Below are positions 41,697 through 50,872 of a stretch of 64,000 nucleotides of DNA, piece after piece. The stretch is taken from positions 40,558-104,557 of the forward strand of contig JANQFX010000049.1 of assembly GCA_028277725.1 (NCBI GenBank), given 5' to 3'. A model generated the notes under the pieces. That model made no database searches. It was not told the origin of the DNA and saw nothing but the letters and a program-made list of their open reading frames with translations. This DNA comes from Thiohalocapsa sp. (GTDB lineage: Bacteria; Pseudomonadota; Gammaproteobacteria; Chromatiales; Chromatiaceae). How positions within the stretch are numbered: position 1 is the stretch's first letter; each line of letters starts with the position of its first letter. A program made the translations under genes and the position numbers.

Positions 41697-42531
41697 ACTG
41701 GTGGTCTCCGACCTCGACGGAACACTTCTGACGCCGGAGCACCGGCTCGGCGATTATACGCGCGAGGTGCTGGCCCGCGTCCGCGCCGCCGGCGTCGAGT
41801 TGGTGCTCGCGTCCGGCCGACACGTCATGGATATCCGGGTGCTCGCGTCACAGGTCGCGGGCGAGTCCGACGCAAGAGACGGCGGCTGCCTGGTGAGCTG
41901 CAACGGCGCCGCCGTCAACGCCGGCGACGGCAGCCTGGTGCACTCCACCTGCCTGCCGCCGGAGATCGTGGAATTCCTGCTGCACGACCCGCTGTTCGAG
42001 ACCGTGCAGAAGAACGTCTTCCTCACCGACGGCTGGCTGGTGGAGCGCGAGGAGCCGAGCCTGCTGCGCTACCACCAGGAGTCCGGCTTCCGCTACCAGG
42101 TCGTCGACTTCGCCGACATCGACCGGACCGCCGTGCTGAAGGTCTTCTACTACGGCGAACAGGAGCAACTGCGGGTGCTGGAGCGGCAGCTGCTCGACCG
42201 CCACGGCGGGTGCATCAGCACCACCTTCTCGCTGCCCGTGACGCTCGAGGTCATGGCCGCAGGCGTCAGCAAGGGCGCCGCCCTCGCCCGGCTGCTGGCG
42301 ACGCGCGGGCTCGACGCCGCGGACGTCCTCTGCGTCGGCGACGGCATGAACGACCTCGACATGCTCCAGCTCATCGCCGAGGGCGGCGGCCGGGCGCTGG
42401 TTATGTCCAACGCCGACGAGCGCCTGCACGCCGCCCTGCCCGACCTGCCGCGCGCCGGACACAACAGCCAGGAGGCCGTCGCCCGGCGGCTGGCGCAGCT
42501 GCTCGACGACGGGCAACTCGGCAGCGGATAG
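41689..42531 (+). CDS. Cof-type HAD-IIB family hydrolase
   Basis: MIKLVVSDLDGTLLTPEHRL, LEVMAAGVSKGAALARLL, VLCVGDGMNDLDML. Confidence 0.92.
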   Translation: MIKLVVSDLDGTLLTPEHRLGDYTREVLARVRAAGVELVLASGRHVMDIRVLASQVAGESDARDGGCLVSCNGAAVNAGDGSLVHSTCLPPEIVEFLLHDPLFETVQKNVFLTDGWLVEREEPSLLRYHQESGFRYQVVDFADIDRTAVLKVFYYGEQEQLRVLERQLLDRHGGCISTTFSLPVTLEVMAAGVSKGAALARLLATRGLDAADVLCVGDGMNDLDMLQLIAEGGGRALVMSNADERLHAALPDLPRAGHNSQEAVARRLAQLLDDGQLGSG

Positions 42532-42604
42532 CCCGACGCCGGCGCGTGTCTCCAAACTGACACCCGGCCGGCACCACCCGCGCCGCCCGGAGGCGGCAGA
42601 CCAC

Positions 42605-43030
42605 ATGGCCCTTCAGATCACACCCAGCATCAGCATCGACGAGGACGAACTCCAGGAGCGCTTCGTGCGCGCCCCGGGCCCCGGCGGGCAAAACGTCAAC
42701 AAGGTCGCCACCGCGGTGCAGCTCAGCTTCGACGTGCGCAACTCCCCGTCCCTGCCCGCCGCCGTGCGCGCCCGGCTGGAGAAGCTCGGCGGCTCCCGCG
42801 TCGACAACGACGGCGTCCTCAACATCCAGGCCCACAGGCACCGCACCCGCGAGCGCAACCGCGCCGACGCCCGCGAACGCCTGGCGGAACTCATCGCCAA
42901 GGCCAGCCATGTCCCCAAGCCCCGCCGCCCCACCAAACCCTCCCGAGCGGCCAAGGCCCGCCGCATGGACGACAAGAAGCAACGCTCCCGGATCAAGCGG
43001 ATGCGCGGGCAGGTTCGGGGCGGGGACTAG
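42605..43030 (+). CDS. arfB: alternative ribosome rescue aminoacyl-tRNA hydrolase ArfB
   Basis: GGQ motif FVRAPGPGGQNVNKVATAVQL and basic C-terminal tail. Confidence 0.95.
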   Translation: MALQITPSISIDEDELQERFVRAPGPGGQNVNKVATAVQLSFDVRNSPSLPAAVRARLEKLGGSRVDNDGVLNIQAHRHRTRERNRADARERLAELIAKASHVPKPRRPTKPSRAAKARRMDDKKQRSRIKRMRGQVRGGD

Positions 43031-43105
43031 TTGGCAAATACCAACCGGCATCGAAGGGGTGTCGGCATGTGCGAGCGGCATTCCTGCCGCGACCGACTTC
43101 CAGAG

Positions 43106-44572
43106 CGGGTCAACGCCTTTCGGCATCACGGATGAGGGGCCGCATGAAGCGCGAGGACCACCTGGCGCCGGGGACGTGCTCAACGCCTTTCGGCATCACG
43201 GATGAGGGGACCGCGTGCCATAGCTCAGGCCGTCCGCACGCGCGGGTGCTCAACGCCTTTCGGCATCACGGATGAGGGGACAGGAACCCCGAAAGCACCC
43301 GATGTCTTGGTCGGCGGGTGCTCAACGCCTTTCGGCATCACGGATGAGGGGACCCGTCTGGGGGACGGTCACACCGCGTCGGGAATTCGTGCTCAACGCC
43401 TTTCGGCATCACGGATGAGGGGACAACATCATCGGGCAAACGGGCAATACGAACGGCGAGTGCTCAACGCCTTTCGGCATCACGGATGAGGGGACCTGAT
43501 CATCGTCAACGTGATTGGTGCCGGCGTTTTGTGCTCAACGCCTTTCGGCATCACGGATGAGGGGACTGGACGAGGAAGGCACGAAGCCCACGGTCACTAA
43601 GTGCTCAACGCCTTTCGGCATCACGGATGAGGGGACCCCGGATAACCGTCATCCTGGCCGCCACAAGGAACTGGTGCTCAACGCCTTTCGGCATCACGGA
43701 TGAGGGGACACTACCGTTCGTCGGACACTTGGTTAAAAGTATAGAGTGCTCAACGCCTTTCGGCATCACGGATGAGGGGACCCGCATCAATCCCTGCGAG
43801 CTGGGCTAGTGCGACTGGTGCTCAACGCCTTTCGGCATCACGGATGAGGGGACGTCTCGCGGTCGCGGTCGTTGCCTTGGCTCTGTTGTGCTCAACGCCT
43901 TTCGGCATCACGGATGAGGGGACCTGCGATCATGAGGAGACGGGGCAAGAGTGCATCGTGCTCAACGCCTTTCGGCATCACGGATGAGGGGACCGTGTCA
44001 ACCACGCCAAAGGGTTCAATCTCTATCGAGTGCTCAACGCCTTTCGGCATCACGGATGAGGGGACTCGTATACGAGCTCGACCAAGACCCGCCATGCAAA
44101 TGTGCTCAACGCCTTTCGGCATCACGGATGAGGGGACCCATCCTTGACGCCGAGGCGGCCTCGCCAAACACATGTGCTCAACGCCTTTCGGCATCACGGA
44201 TGAGGGGACAGGGAGGCCGAGTTCAGAGAGAACTCGGTTATAGAGTGCTCAACGCCTTTCGGCATCACGGATGAGGGGACACAGTCGTACTTCTTGGCGA
44301 TGTTTTCCGCCGTGACGCCGTGTGCTCAACGCCTTTCGGCATCACGGATGAGGGGACACACCCAGCCGCCCGAGCCCCGGTCCGCGCCAGCCATCTGGCT
44401 CAACGCCTTTCGGCATCACGGATGAGGGGACACGTGCTGCTGCTGCCTTTCGTCGATGCGATTTGGCAGCTCAACGCCTTTCGGCATCACGGATGAGGGG
44501 ACACGCGCCATCGATGCCGGCAATCAGCCGGTACAGATGCTCAACGCCTTTCGGCATCACGGATGAGGGGAC
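43106..44572 (-). CRISPR. CRISPR array: 21 repeats of 36 nt, 20 spacers (mostly 34-37 nt)
   Basis: + strand repeat GTGCTCAACGCCTTTCGGCATCACGGATGAGGGGAC; starts at 43106 (degenerate), 43176, 43246, 43318, 43389, 43460, 43531, 43601, 43674, 43746, 43818, 43888, 43958, 44030, 44102, 44174, 44245, 44322, 44396, 44467, 44537. Minus-strand transcription inferred from the leader boxA, the GAAA-loop hairpin with G-U pair on that strand, the TTGAGCAC handle, and the degenerate terminal repeat at the low-coordinate end. Confidence 0.98.
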
Positions 44573-44595
44573 ACACCGCGATTGTAACAGCCTGT

Positions 44596-44607
44596 TGTTA
44601 AAGAGCA
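44596..44607 (-). promoter_or_regulatory. boxA antitermination element in the CRISPR leader
   Basis: Minus strand TGCTCTTTAACA, matching boxA consensus (Y)GCTCTTTAACA, 24 bp from the last repeat. Confidence 0.8.
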
Positions 44608-44812
44608 TTCACGGACTTCTGCGGGCATGTCGACGACTCCGCGACAACCGTGCCGGTCGAATCGGGATCGATGCACAAAAACCTTGCTTTTTCAGTTTCT
44701 TACGGCACACATGGATGGCTGGATTGAAGACATCATCAGAGGTGGTTATCCGCGCGGGACATTCCGAGCCCGACGGCCGGCGGCAAGGCCGGCCAAGCGC
44801 TGATACCCGCAG

Positions 44813-45121
44813 TCACAGGATCTCATATCTGGGACGATGGGCATCCCAGCCGTTATCTTGGCCTTTGACCTGTACCCGACCCGCGCAACTGGGGCACAGG
44901 TGCACGAACATCAGGTCGTCCTCGTCGGCGAGGACGCGGTGCAGTTCCCAGCGCAGGCGTTCCATCTCCGTCTTGGATAGCCGGCAGCGGAACAGGGAGT
45001 ACTGGATGCGCTCTCCAGTGCCCTTGAGGACCTTATAGGCGTCACGCCAACGCGCTTGGTCGCGGATGTCGTAGCTGACCAAGTACCAGCGCTTCTCGGC
45101 ATGTTCGTGATCGTGGGACAT
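44813..45121 (-). CDS. cas2: CRISPR-associated endoribonuclease Cas2
   Basis: RWYLVSYDIRDQARWRDAYKVLKGTGERIQYSLFRCRLSKTEMERL. Confidence 0.95.
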   Translation of the reverse strand: MSHDHEHAEKRWYLVSYDIRDQARWRDAYKVLKGTGERIQYSLFRCRLSKTEMERLRWELHRVLADEDDLMFVHLCPSCAGRVQVKGQDNGWDAHRPRYEIL

Positions 45122-46761
45122 CAGCGAACCCTCATCCGCGCGAACAACCCAGGCGCGCCGCTCCATTCCTTTTCCAACAGCCGGACTTCGAGCTCGATGG
45201 CGCGCGCATAGCTCAGCGAGTATTCCAACACCGGGTGTTTCCACCGCTCCTGCTTGCGCTCTTCGTACAGTGCGATGGCGAGCTTGCGCCCCTCCGACGA
45301 GAGCCAGACCTGGGACGGCGCGATGGCGAAGTGCCCTTCGCTCCACTGACGCCGATTGACGGATGCCACCAGCGGCATATCCCAGAGCGTGGTGCGGAAG
45401 AGCTCCATCAGGTCCAGAGCCAAGGGGTAGGCCGCACTGCGCGCCGAGTGGAAGAATCCCAGCGCGGGGTCGAGCCCCACACAGAGCACCGCCGCCATGA
45501 CATCTCGATACAGGAGGCTGTAGCCGAAGCTGAGCGCGGCATTGAACGGGTCCTTCGGCGGGCGGCGATTACGCCCGCTGAAGCGCATGAGGGTCTGCTC
45601 CGAATCGAGCAATGCCCGCAGGCCGGCAAAGTAATGCCGCCCGGCCATGCCCTCGTGCCCACGATAGGCGGTATCCGAGTCGTCCCGCTCGATGCCGCGC
45701 AGTGCGGCTCGCAACCCTTGCAGCTGGCCTGAGATGGCTTCAGTGCACTTGCGGCTGCGCCCGCCGCGGATCAGGAAACCGAGCTGGTTCTCGATCTTGG
45801 CCTTGACCAATCGCTTGACGAGCTGTTCACGGAACGTCGTATCCGCGAGGCCGCGATACTGTCGCAAACGCCGCTGAACCCCAGGCGCCGGTGCTAGGGC
45901 GCCGATGTACGAACCGCCGCCGCTGAGCCAGTGCACGGCGATATCCCGCGACGCCGCGAACTGGATCAACTGCGCGCTGATCTGAACGGCGCCATGCAGC
46001 ACAATGGCCGCGACATCATGTGCCGGCAGGGCATGCTCCGCCCCCTCCCTTGGCTGAACCAGAATCTGCTCGCCCCGTTTGCCGACCCGAGTGCCTGGGT
46101 CCATGACGTGCAGGATGGTGCGCTCATCGTCCGCCGGGAACAGCCGTGGTGGCCTGCCCGCTGCACCTGTCGCGGCATCGGCCTGCGCCCGCAGCAGGCG
46201 CTCCTCCTCCGGCAGGCAGACGGGCGCCAGGGAGCAACGGGCACAGAGCCGCTCGTTGCTGGCAACGGGCGGGCGGTCGATACTGGCCCTGAGCGAGCGG
46301 GCCTGGCGCACGGCCGCGTGCACGGCCTGCTGCGCATACTCATCGACCGGAACGCGCACCGTCTTGTTGCTCGCGTGGTAGCGGATACGCGCCTGGGGTA
46401 TCGGCTGCTCCAAATGCTCGGCGAGCAACATAGCGTAGGCGACGACCTGAAGCCGGTCCGAGTCCCAGGCGTCATCGCCTCGGGCACGGCCGCGCTTGTG
46501 CTCGTAAGGACAAACGGCGCCATCGCGATAGCGCACATAGTCGAGTTTGCCCTTGATACCCAGGCGCCCGCTCTCGAGCGTCACGGTGGTCCACTCGCCA
46601 TCCTCGTCGATACCTTCGTGCAGGGTACGCCCCGCGTACACGCGGTGGTCGGCTACGCGGATTTCTTCGACCTCTTCGAGGTAGAACAGGCGCTCGCAAT
46701 AGGCGAGCGCATGCAGCGCCATGACCCGCAGCAGGGGTAGCTCTTCGGTTTGCGCTTGCAT
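45121..46761 (-). CDS. cas4-cas1: CRISPR-associated Cas4/Cas1 fusion
   Basis: N-terminal Cas4 (LAYCERLFYLEEVEE.., CARCSLAPVCLPEE Fe-S cysteines) followed by Cas1 (ALHGAVQIS..FAASRDIAVHWLSGGGSYIG, FNAALSFGYSLLYRDVMAAVLCVGLDPALGFFH). Confidence 0.96.
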   Translation of the reverse strand: MQAQTEELPLLRVMALHALAYCERLFYLEEVEEIRVADHRVYAGRTLHEGIDEDGEWTTVTLESGRLGIKGKLDYVRYRDGAVCPYEHKRGRARGDDAWDSDRLQVVAYAMLLAEHLEQPIPQARIRYHASNKTVRVPVDEYAQQAVHAAVRQARSLRASIDRPPVASNERLCARCSLAPVCLPEEERLLRAQADAATGAAGRPPRLFPADDERTILHVMDPGTRVGKRGEQILVQPREGAEHALPAHDVAAIVLHGAVQISAQLIQFAASRDIAVHWLSGGGSYIGALAPAPGVQRRLRQYRGLADTTFREQLVKRLVKAKIENQLGFLIRGGRSRKCTEAISGQLQGLRAALRGIERDDSDTAYRGHEGMAGRHYFAGLRALLDSEQTLMRFSGRNRRPPKDPFNAALSFGYSLLYRDVMAAVLCVGLDPALGFFHSARSAAYPLALDLMELFRTTLWDMPLVASVNRRQWSEGHFAIAPSQVWLSSEGRKLAIALYEERKQERWKHPVLEYSLSYARAIELEVRLLEKEWSGAPGLFARMRVR

Positions 46762-46820
46762 GATCGCATCCCTCCATTATCCTTCGATAGATGACTCAAA
46801 CGTCCTACAGAGGTGCCCTC

Positions 46821-47120
46821 ATGGACTTCGTCAACGTTCGTGAACTCCGCGTTCAACCGGGTGTGGTGTGGAAGCGGCTCGCCGAAGAAGGCGAACTCGT
46901 GCTGACCCGCAACGGCAAACCCTTCGCAATCCTCACCGGGACCACGCCAACCGGTCTGGAACAGGATTTGAATGCCCTTCGCGCCGCCCGTTTTGGCCGG
47001 GCGCTTGCGGCAGTGCGACGCAACGCCGCCGACACCGGCACGGACGAGCTGAGCATGGAGGAGATCGACGCGTTGATCCGGGACGCCCGGAGCGAGCGGC
47101 ACCATGCGGCTGGTGATTGA
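46821..47120 (+). CDS. Phd/YefM-like antitoxin
   Basis: MDFVNVRELRVQPGVVWKRLAEEGELVLTRNGKPFAILTG; overlaps the PIN gene start by 17 bp. Confidence 0.8.
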   Translation: MDFVNVRELRVQPGVVWKRLAEEGELVLTRNGKPFAILTGTTPTGLEQDLNALRAARFGRALAAVRRNAADTGTDELSMEEIDALIRDARSERHHAAGD

Positions 47121-47529
47121 TACCAACGTGCTGGTGTCCGGCCTGCTGTCGGCCGGCGGACCGCCCGGCGCGCTGCTGGATGCAGTGCGCGCAGGCGAGG
47201 TACGCCCGGCGGTGTGTGAGCCGATCCTCGCCGAATACCGCGATGTGCTGCGCCGCCCTCGACTGCGCATTGCGCCATCACTTGCCGATGAGCTTCTTGC
47301 GACATTGGACGACTACGCCCTCCATGTGCCACCGGCCGAGATAGACCCGGCGGGATTTCCAGACGCCGATGACGCACCCTTCTATGCCGCCGCCTTGGCC
47401 GCGCACTGCCCACTGGTTACCGGCAACCTGAAGCACTTCCCCCGCGCCGGCACGGTCGTCGTCATCACGCCGCGCGAGGCCATGCTGCTGCTGTCGGCTC
47501 GGGTGAAGGGAGCCAACAACGCCCCCTAG
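47104..47529 (+). CDS. PIN-domain toxin (putative TA toxin, PIN family)
   Basis: MRLVIDTNVLVSGLLSAGGPPGALLDAVRAGEVRPAVCEPILAEYRDVLRRPRL, DADDAPFYAAALAAHCPLVTGNLKHFP. Confidence 0.9.
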   Translation: MRLVIDTNVLVSGLLSAGGPPGALLDAVRAGEVRPAVCEPILAEYRDVLRRPRLRIAPSLADELLATLDDYALHVPPAEIDPAGFPDADDAPFYAAALAAHCPLVTGNLKHFPRAGTVVVITPREAMLLLSARVKGANNAP

Positions 47530-48212
47530 TCGTAGCCCACCGCGGTCCAGGCTGATGCCGGCACCGCCTCTGTCACCGCGGACGCGAACATGAACAGCCG
47601 ACTCTCGGTGCGCGACATGTCCGCCCGATCAATGCGGACGGTGAGCCGCATGGGCTCTGCCTCCATGGACATCGGCTCGTCCGTGCCCATCGGCACGAGC
47701 CAGCGCGCCGCTCGGGCGGCCGGCAGCGGCTCGATCCGATCCGGCAGAAAGCTGTTGTCCCCCAGAAACGGCAGACCATAACGAGACGGCCCGCGGCCTT
47801 CGAGACCGTCCACCACGGCCGCCGCCAGCGCATCGTTTCCGCGCAGTCCGATGCAGGCCGAGAGCCCGGACAGGAAGGCCCGCCGAGCCGGCGCGATGTT
47901 GTACTTACTGCCCCTGCAGGCCGGCGCGTGCGCCTTGCCACTGCTGCCCACGGGATAGTTGTGCAACTGCTGGTAAACACTGTGCCGATCCGGCATTTGC
48001 AGCGCACCGATGGCGAGTTCGGCGCAGGGCAGATCGGACCCGATCAGCGTCATGGCGGACTTGCCGTCGTCGCGGCGCATCTCGATGCCGGCCAGATTCA
48101 ACAACAGCCCATAGCAGGCGGACGGCGTCAGGAAGGGCGCTGTCGGCCTGAAACTGCCGGCGGAGAAGGTCCGAAAGGTCGCGAAGGGCGCTTGCAGGTA
48201 GAGCCAGAGCAT
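47526..48212 (-). CDS. cas5: Cas5 (DevS/Cmx5-like)
   Basis: N-terminal MLWLYLQAPFATFRTFSAGSFRPTAPFLTPSACYGLLLNLAGIE; located after DevR-like cas7. Confidence 0.88.
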   Translation of the reverse strand: MLWLYLQAPFATFRTFSAGSFRPTAPFLTPSACYGLLLNLAGIEMRRDDGKSAMTLIGSDLPCAELAIGALQMPDRHSVYQQLHNYPVGSSGKAHAPACRGSKYNIAPARRAFLSGLSACIGLRGNDALAAAVVDGLEGRGPSRYGLPFLGDNSFLPDRIEPLPAARAARWLVPMGTDEPMSMEAEPMRLTVRIDRADMSRTESRLFMFASAVTEAVPASAWTAVGYD

Positions 48213-48219
48213 GGCGGCG

Positions 48220-49152
48220 TCACCGCCTGGCGGGCGTAAGCCCAGCGCGATCCGCGACGGTCTCCAACAGGCGCTGCGGGCTGCGCTCCAGGGTTACTCC
48301 CTGCTTTTCGAGGGCGTCGCGCGTGGCGTCATCCATGTCCTTGACGATGCGCCCGCCGAGCAGGAACTCATCCCCCGGATAGTCTCCCTCCCGCAGGTCG
48401 GCCACCAGCTCTGGGAGGCGGTGCGTCTCGCCGTCGACGCGGAAGCCGTAGGTGTCGAAGCCAGCCACCAGGCGCTTGGTCAGTCGCACGACGATCGAGG
48501 CCGGCGCCATCTCGAAGTAGCTGCGCGCGTGGTTGCCCGCAACCTCGTTCAGCTCACCGATTACCTGCAGCAGGGTGCGCGTCCAGTCCTGGTGAGCCGC
48601 GCAATCATCGAGGTTGAGCGCGCACGGGTACTGATACGCGGTGTAGGTGGTCTCGCGGTGTAGAAGCTGACTCTTGTCGGCATTCTTCCAGGGGCTGCCC
48701 ACCTGCGCCGGCGACTGAGTGAAGACCGTGTCGTGCCGATAAGGCTCCAGAGCGACGGCCATGTTCATGCGAAGGATCGAGTCACGCCGGAAGCTGAAGC
48801 GCGCGGGATCGCGTCCCGCCGTCTGCAATGCCTTCGTAATCTTCTTCCGATCGGAATCGCCGGCCGCGACCAACCACCCCATGAAGAAGTCGTCTGCGAA
48901 CCGGTCTGGATCGGGGTAGTCATCGAACTTGACCGCAAGCTGATCTTCATCGCCCAGGCGCTCGCGGTTGCACGGCAATCCCATCCGCCGCAGGTGCTCG
49001 CGGATGGCGTTGCGAATCGCCTCCGGGCTGATGATTGCGTACTCCAAGTTCCCCTTTGCTATCTTCTGAATCACGGCCCGATTCTCGGCGGACTCCCCGC
49101 GATAATTCGCGCTGGGCGCGGCGTAGGTTAGTACAGTGGCGAATAGATTCAT
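48220..49152 (-). CDS. cas7: Cas7 (DevR/Cst2-like)
   Basis: MNLFATVLTYAAPSANYRGESAENRAVIQKI...YAIISPEAIRNAIREHLR. Confidence 0.9.
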   Translation of the reverse strand: MNLFATVLTYAAPSANYRGESAENRAVIQKIAKGNLEYAIISPEAIRNAIREHLRRMGLPCNRERLGDEDQLAVKFDDYPDPDRFADDFFMGWLVAAGDSDRKKITKALQTAGRDPARFSFRRDSILRMNMAVALEPYRHDTVFTQSPAQVGSPWKNADKSQLLHRETTYTAYQYPCALNLDDCAAHQDWTRTLLQVIGELNEVAGNHARSYFEMAPASIVVRLTKRLVAGFDTYGFRVDGETHRLPELVADLREGDYPGDEFLLGGRIVKDMDDATRDALEKQGVTLERSPQRLLETVADRAGLTPARR

Positions 49153-49171
49153 GATATGGGCTCCTTCCGGT

Positions 49172-50872
49172 TCAAGCAGAAACGGCCGAGGTGTCGTCCT
49201 TCGGCTTGGTTTCCGAGCCGTTGTCGCCTTGCGCACTCCAGGAGTGCGCTGAAAGCGCAAGCATTGCGAGGGTCTTGACTTGCTCGGGTTCGTTTAGAAG
49301 TCGATCCGCAAGCAGAAGAAAATCCGACTCTTTCAGGTGAAAACCCTGCGCGCACAGGGTGCCTGTGAAGTACTCGGCGACGTCCTGCGCGCGCCTTGCA
49401 CGCAGCGCCAGAAACGCGTTGCTCGCAACCTTCGGTTTAGCGTCTCGATACCGAGCAAATTCCGCGGGAACGAACTGATGGAAGTCCTTTCCGCTATTGA
49501 TACCCGCCCGATCTCGCGTGCGCTTCTCCACATAATTGCGCACGACCCGATAAATCAGGCTCTGTAGGGCTTTGTCACGGTCCTCATCAAACATGGATAA
49601 CTCCTCATCACAAATATCGGCAATGGTCGCCGAGAATTGCCTGCGCACGTCCGTGCCAAAGAAACGGCCCCTCGGGGTCTTGGGGCCGTGCACGAAATAT
49701 TCCGAAGGAAAGCACTCGAACAAATCGAAGGCGCCGGAATACCACGGACGGCCATCCAGCAGATTGCGTAGTTGCAGCCGTTTGAACAGCGGGTGCTTCT
49801 TGCCATCGCCGCGTACTCGTTCGTAGTCCGCCAGCAACTCCGCCCGCGGCACCAGCTTCTCGGCGGCGAGCTGGCGGACGTTGTTGCCCTGCTTGTGCTG
49901 GTGGTAGAGCTCCACGGCATGCAGACTGTCCGTCAGGTGCGATTTCCCAATACGGCGCTGAGCCAAGTGATATAGGAATTCGAGGCCGCCCTCCTCTGGC
50001 AGATCGACCAATGCCGACGCCGGCCGATAGCCGACCTTCTCGGCATCCAGGGATTTCCAATAGAACTCCATATCTTCGACGAAGGTTTGCAGGTCGGCGA
50101 CCTCCGGAATCGCCAGCAGAAACCCCTGATAGTCCCAAGTGCCCTTGCGCGGATCGATGACTCGCGGCACGAAAACGGGTGCCGCCCAGGGCCAGAAATG
50201 GAGCAGCAGATTGTGTTCCACGTGCCCCTCGAACCCAACCCGCTCGGCGTTCTTGTCCTGGGCGCCGATGAACAGCGACCCGGCGATGGACTCGACCACG
50301 AACTTGCCCTTGGCGCGGCCCGCTTCCGCCTTCGTCAAAGAACGCCAAAGTCTTTCAGTGAAGCCCACGGGTTGCCCGTCCGCCCGGTTCTGGTACTCGC
50401 CTCGGGTCTTGGGCTGCGCCCGCAGTACGCCCCAGAGCATCCCCTGCCACAAACGAAACCAGGGATCTTGCTTGCCCTGGGGGCGCCAGTGGGCAATGAC
50501 TTCGCACTGGGGCCGGAGGTCCTTGTACAAGAACAGCTTGACCTGCTCCTCCTTGCCGTTGCGTTGCACGGCGTCGGTCTTCTCAGCGAGCGGCGCCTTA
50601 CTCGGGTACTTGCTCCGCACCCGGTTGTCTTCCAACGCGCCGGCATAGAGGTCATCGAACAGGCATTGCAGCGAGTCCCGGCTGATGCGGATGCTTGCCT
50701 CCAACGCGTCCGCCCTCTCGAGGACCGGGCCGGCGGTGAGGTGCCGAGCCTCCAGGCTGCGCAGGTGCAACAGCAACCCGGCGAGGCCGGCCTTGTGCTG
50801 TGCGGTCGGCAGGTCGGTGAGGTTGTACTGGAGCAGCAGGCTCTGCTCCTCCGGCGTTTGTGTTGCGCTCAT
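49172..50872 (-). CDS. cas8: Cas8 large subunit (DevT/Cmx8-like)
   Basis: Position between cas3 and cas7, 567 codons; overlaps cas3 by 4 bp (ATGA-type); recognisable as type I-MYXAN Cmx8-like. Confidence 0.78.
   Translation of the reverse strand: MSATQTPEEQSLLLQYNLTDLPTAQHKAGLAGLLLHLRSLEARHLTAGPVLERADALEASIRISRDSLQCLFDDLYAGALEDNRVRSKYPSKAPLAEKTDAVQRNGKEEQVKLFLYKDLRPQCEVIAHWRPQGKQDPWFRLWQGMLWGVLRAQPKTRGEYQNRADGQPVGFTERLWRSLTKAEAGRAKGKFVVESIAGSLFIGAQDKNAERVGFEGHVEHNLLLHFWPWAAPVFVPRVIDPRKGTWDYQGFLLAIPEVADLQTFVEDMEFYWKSLDAEKVGYRPASALVDLPEEGGLEFLYHLAQRRIGKSHLTDSLHAVELYHQHKQGNNVRQLAAEKLVPRAELLADYERVRGDGKKHPLFKRLQLRNLLDGRPWYSGAFDLFECFPSEYFVHGPKTPRGRFFGTDVRRQFSATIADICDEELSMFDEDRDKALQSLIYRVVRNYVEKRTRDRAGINSGKDFHQFVPAEFARYRDAKPKVASNAFLALRARRAQDVAEYFTGTLCAQGFHLKESDFLLLADRLLNEPEQVKTLAMLALSAHSWSAQGDNGSETKPKDDTSAVSA

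Noticed and set aside
43069-44274. Several ORFs across 43.0-44.3 kb with repeated CSTPFGITDEGT / AQRLSASRMRG peptides
   Set aside because: They are translations of the CRISPR repeat, not proteins.
43106-44572. Array transcribed on the + strand with the leader next to arfB
   Set aside because: boxA leader, G-U pair in the hairpin, TTGAGCAC handle and degenerate terminal repeat all indicate minus-strand transcription from the cas2 side.
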